Positions 14,802 through 16,203 of a DNA stretch of 16,203 nucleotides are shown here, piece after piece. Within the stretch, counting starts at the first letter, position 1. The number at the start of each line of letters is the position of its first letter. Source of the DNA: CAZZBK01 sp964652155 (GTDB lineage Bacteria > Planctomycetota > Planctomycetia > Pirellulales > PNKZ01). The notes beneath the pieces are model-generated. The model was not told the DNA's origin. It saw only the letters and a program-made list of their open reading frames with translations, and ran no database searches. Location: contig CAZZBK010000133.1 of assembly GCA_964652155.1 (NCBI GenBank), forward strand, positions 1 to 16,203, written 5' to 3'. The translations under genes were made by a program, and so were the position numbers.

Positions 14802-16118
14802 ATGCGTATTGCCGTCGTGGGGACCGGTTATGTGGGGTTGGTGACCGGCACGTGCTTTGCCGAGGCGGGCAACGACGTGACCTGCATCGACACCGATCCG
14901 AACAAAATCGCCCGCCTGCTCGCCGGCCAAATACCCATCTACGAGCCCGGCTTGCAAGAGCTGGTCGAGAAAAACGTCCGCCTCGGTCGCTTGCACTTCA
15001 CGATCCAGCACGGCGACGCCGTGCCGCAAGCCCGGGTCATTTTTCTGGCCGTGGGCACGCCGCCGCGCGACGACGGCTCGGCCAACCTCGACTACCTCTG
15101 GCAGGCCGTGGCCGACATCGCGCCCCACCTGGCACCCAACGCCATCGTCGTCACCAAAAGCACCGTCCCCGTCGGCACCAATGGGCAACTGCACGATAAA
15201 CTCCAACAGCTCACGCGCCGCGCGGTCGACACGGCCAGCAATCCCGAGTTCCTCCGCGAAGGAGCCGCTCTCGAAGACTTCATGCGCCCCGATCGTGTCG
15301 TCGTCGGCGTCCGCCGCAGCGAGGTGGGCGACGTGCTACGCGAGCTGTACTCAACCTACCTGCGACAGGAGCAACCCTATCTGGTCATGTCGCCCGAGAG
15401 CGCCGAGCTGACCAAGTACGTCGCCAACGCCATGCTGGCCACCAAAATCAGCTTCATCAACGAGATGGCCAACGTCTGCGAACGGGCCGGGGCCAACATC
15501 GACGACGTGCGACGCGGCATCGGTCACGATAATCGCATCGGCTTCAAGTTTCTCTTTCCTGGCGTGGGCTACGGCGGGAGTTGCTTCCCCAAAGACGTCC
15601 GCGAGTTGATCGCCCGCGCGCAGAGCCTGGGCGTTGACGCCCCGATGCTCACGGCCGTCAACGCGGTCAACGAAGCTCAAAAACACGTGCTCTTTCGCAA
15701 GGTCCACGAACACTTTCAGGGACAGTTGGCCGGCCGCACGCTGGCCGTCTGGGGACTCGCCTTCAAGCCGCAAACCGACGATATCCGCGAGGCACCCGCC
15801 CTGGTGCTGATCGATGAACTGCTCGCCGCCGGCTGCCGCGTCCAGGTCTACGATCCCGAGGCCATGTCGCACGTCGAACGACTCTGGGGCGATCGACTCG
15901 TGTACGCGCAGCATCCCAACGAGGCGCTCGACGGTGCCGACGCGCTGGCGATTGTCACCGAATGGCGGCAGTTCTATCACCCTGACTTCATCGAGATCAA
16001 ACGGCGACTCAAGCAGCCCGTGATCTTCGACGGCCGCAACGTCTACGACCTCTCCGTGATCGGCGCGGCCGGGTTTACGTATTACTCGATCGGCCGACCG
16101 GTCGTGCGCGGCGCGTGA
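14802..16118 (+). CDS. ugd: UDP-glucose 6-dehydrogenase
   Basis: The enzyme oxidises UDP-glucose to UDP-glucuronate with two NAD+, supplying acidic sugars for exopolysaccharide or lipopolysaccharide. The 438-residue length is normal and all three family domains are complete. The NAD-binding motif GTGYVGLVTG spans residues 7-16, with D30 following the second strand. Key residues are in FLAVGTPPRDDGSANLDYL (81-99), TKSTVPVGT (118-126), SNPEFLREGAALEDFMRPDR (146-165), K205 and N209 in ELTKYVANA, and the catalytic cysteine C261 in GYGGSCFPKD (256-265). The C-terminal domain has AVWGLAFKPQTDDIREAP. ATG at 14802 gives the standard MRIAVVGTGYVG start; a small palindrome, CGAGT-G-ACTCG (14788-14798), lies just upstream and no strong Shine-Dalgarno is seen. 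It ends the four-gene run. Confidence 0.96.
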   Translation: MRIAVVGTGYVGLVTGTCFAEAGNDVTCIDTDPNKIARLLAGQIPIYEPGLQELVEKNVRLGRLHFTIQHGDAVPQARVIFLAVGTPPRDDGSANLDYLWQAVADIAPHLAPNAIVVTKSTVPVGTNGQLHDKLQQLTRRAVDTASNPEFLREGAALEDFMRPDRVVVGVRRSEVGDVLRELYSTYLRQEQPYLVMSPESAELTKYVANAMLATKISFINEMANVCERAGANIDDVRRGIGHDNRIGFKFLFPGVGYGGSCFPKDVRELIARAQSLGVDAPMLTAVNAVNEAQKHVLFRKVHEHFQGQLAGRTLAVWGLAFKPQTDDIREAPALVLIDELLAAGCRVQVYDPEAMSHVERLWGDRLVYAQHPNEALDGADALAIVTEWRQFYHPDFIEIKRRLKQPVIFDGRNVYDLSVIGAAGFTYYSIGRPVVRGA

Positions 16119-16129
16119 GTGATCGACCT

Positions 16130-16150
16130 AGCCGCTCCGCGTCAGCGGCT
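16130..16150 (+). terminator. Possible terminator hairpin after ugd
   Basis: AGCCGCT (16130-16136) pairs with AGCGGCT (16144-16150) around a 7-base loop, 12 bases after the ugd stop. No T run follows; instead the tandem CATCCCT repeat begins. Confidence 0.4.
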
Positions 16151-16203
16151 CATCCCTCATCCCTCATCCCTCATCCCTCATCCCTCATCCCTCATCCCTC
16201 ATC
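16151..16203. repeat. Heptanucleotide tandem repeat (CATCCCT), at least 7.5 copies
   Basis: Seven perfect CATCCCT units occupy 16151-16199 and a partial CATC reaches the window end, so the true length is unknown. There are no spacers, so it is not CRISPR. Arrays like this often break assemblies, which may explain why the sequence stops here. Confidence 0.95.

Noticed and set aside
16151..16203. Possible CRISPR array
   Set aside because: Units are 7 bases long with no spacers, so this is a simple tandem repeat.

Overview
Nearly all of this window (about 497-16203) is GC-rich DNA that looks like a planctomycete, probably Pirellulales-like. This placement is an inference. It rests on five short pilin-like proteins of a type I associate with planctomycetes, a giant Ig-repeat protein with an N-terminal LEPR-XLL-like motif (RLGLEYLETRWML), and overall base composition. 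The first ~490 bases are AT-rich and carry the 5' end of a ribosomal protein S1 gene from a clearly different source. They join the GC-rich DNA inside an aspartokinase gene at a 7-base shared sequence (GATCGAT, 490-496). Both genes are cut at the same point, so this is most likely a chimeric junction from assembly or amplification.

Layout: (1) 164-496, rpsA 5' fragment, plus strand. (2) 491-910, lysC 5' fragment, minus strand, converging on the junction. (3) 1139-2620, an MlrC/M81-family metallopeptidase. (4) 2976-5508, five tandem paralogous genes for ~115-residue single-membrane-segment, Flp/type IV pilin-like proteins. Several spacers hold strong RNA hairpins, and a good intrinsic terminator at 5604-5638 ends the array. 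(5) 5640-6189, a gene-free stretch rich in small palindromes. (6) 6190-12351, a cysteine-free 2053-residue protein made of about 20 Ig-like repeats of two alternating types, followed by a 14-bp-stem hairpin. (7) 12704-16118, four closely spaced plus-strand genes: a MaoC-type hydratase, a RimJ/RimL-type GNAT acetyltransferase, an NAD-dependent sugar-nucleotide epimerase/reductase and a complete UDP-glucose 6-dehydrogenase. (8) 16151-16203, a 7-bp tandem repeat that runs off the end.

The common theme of the central and right parts is the cell surface: pilin-like subunits, a probable exported repeat adhesin or matrix protein, and nucleotide-sugar enzymes that would feed exopolysaccharide. The most unusual signal is the pilin array. 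Copies 4 and 5 are identical in DNA from codon 3 to the stop codon except for one further base and one 24-base block between the conserved FCD and QESKC motifs. The copy-4 version of that block is shared with copy 1 (two synonymous changes). This mosaic pattern suggests segment exchange or gene conversion focused on one exposed loop. No RNA genes, insertion sequences or CRISPR arrays were recognised.
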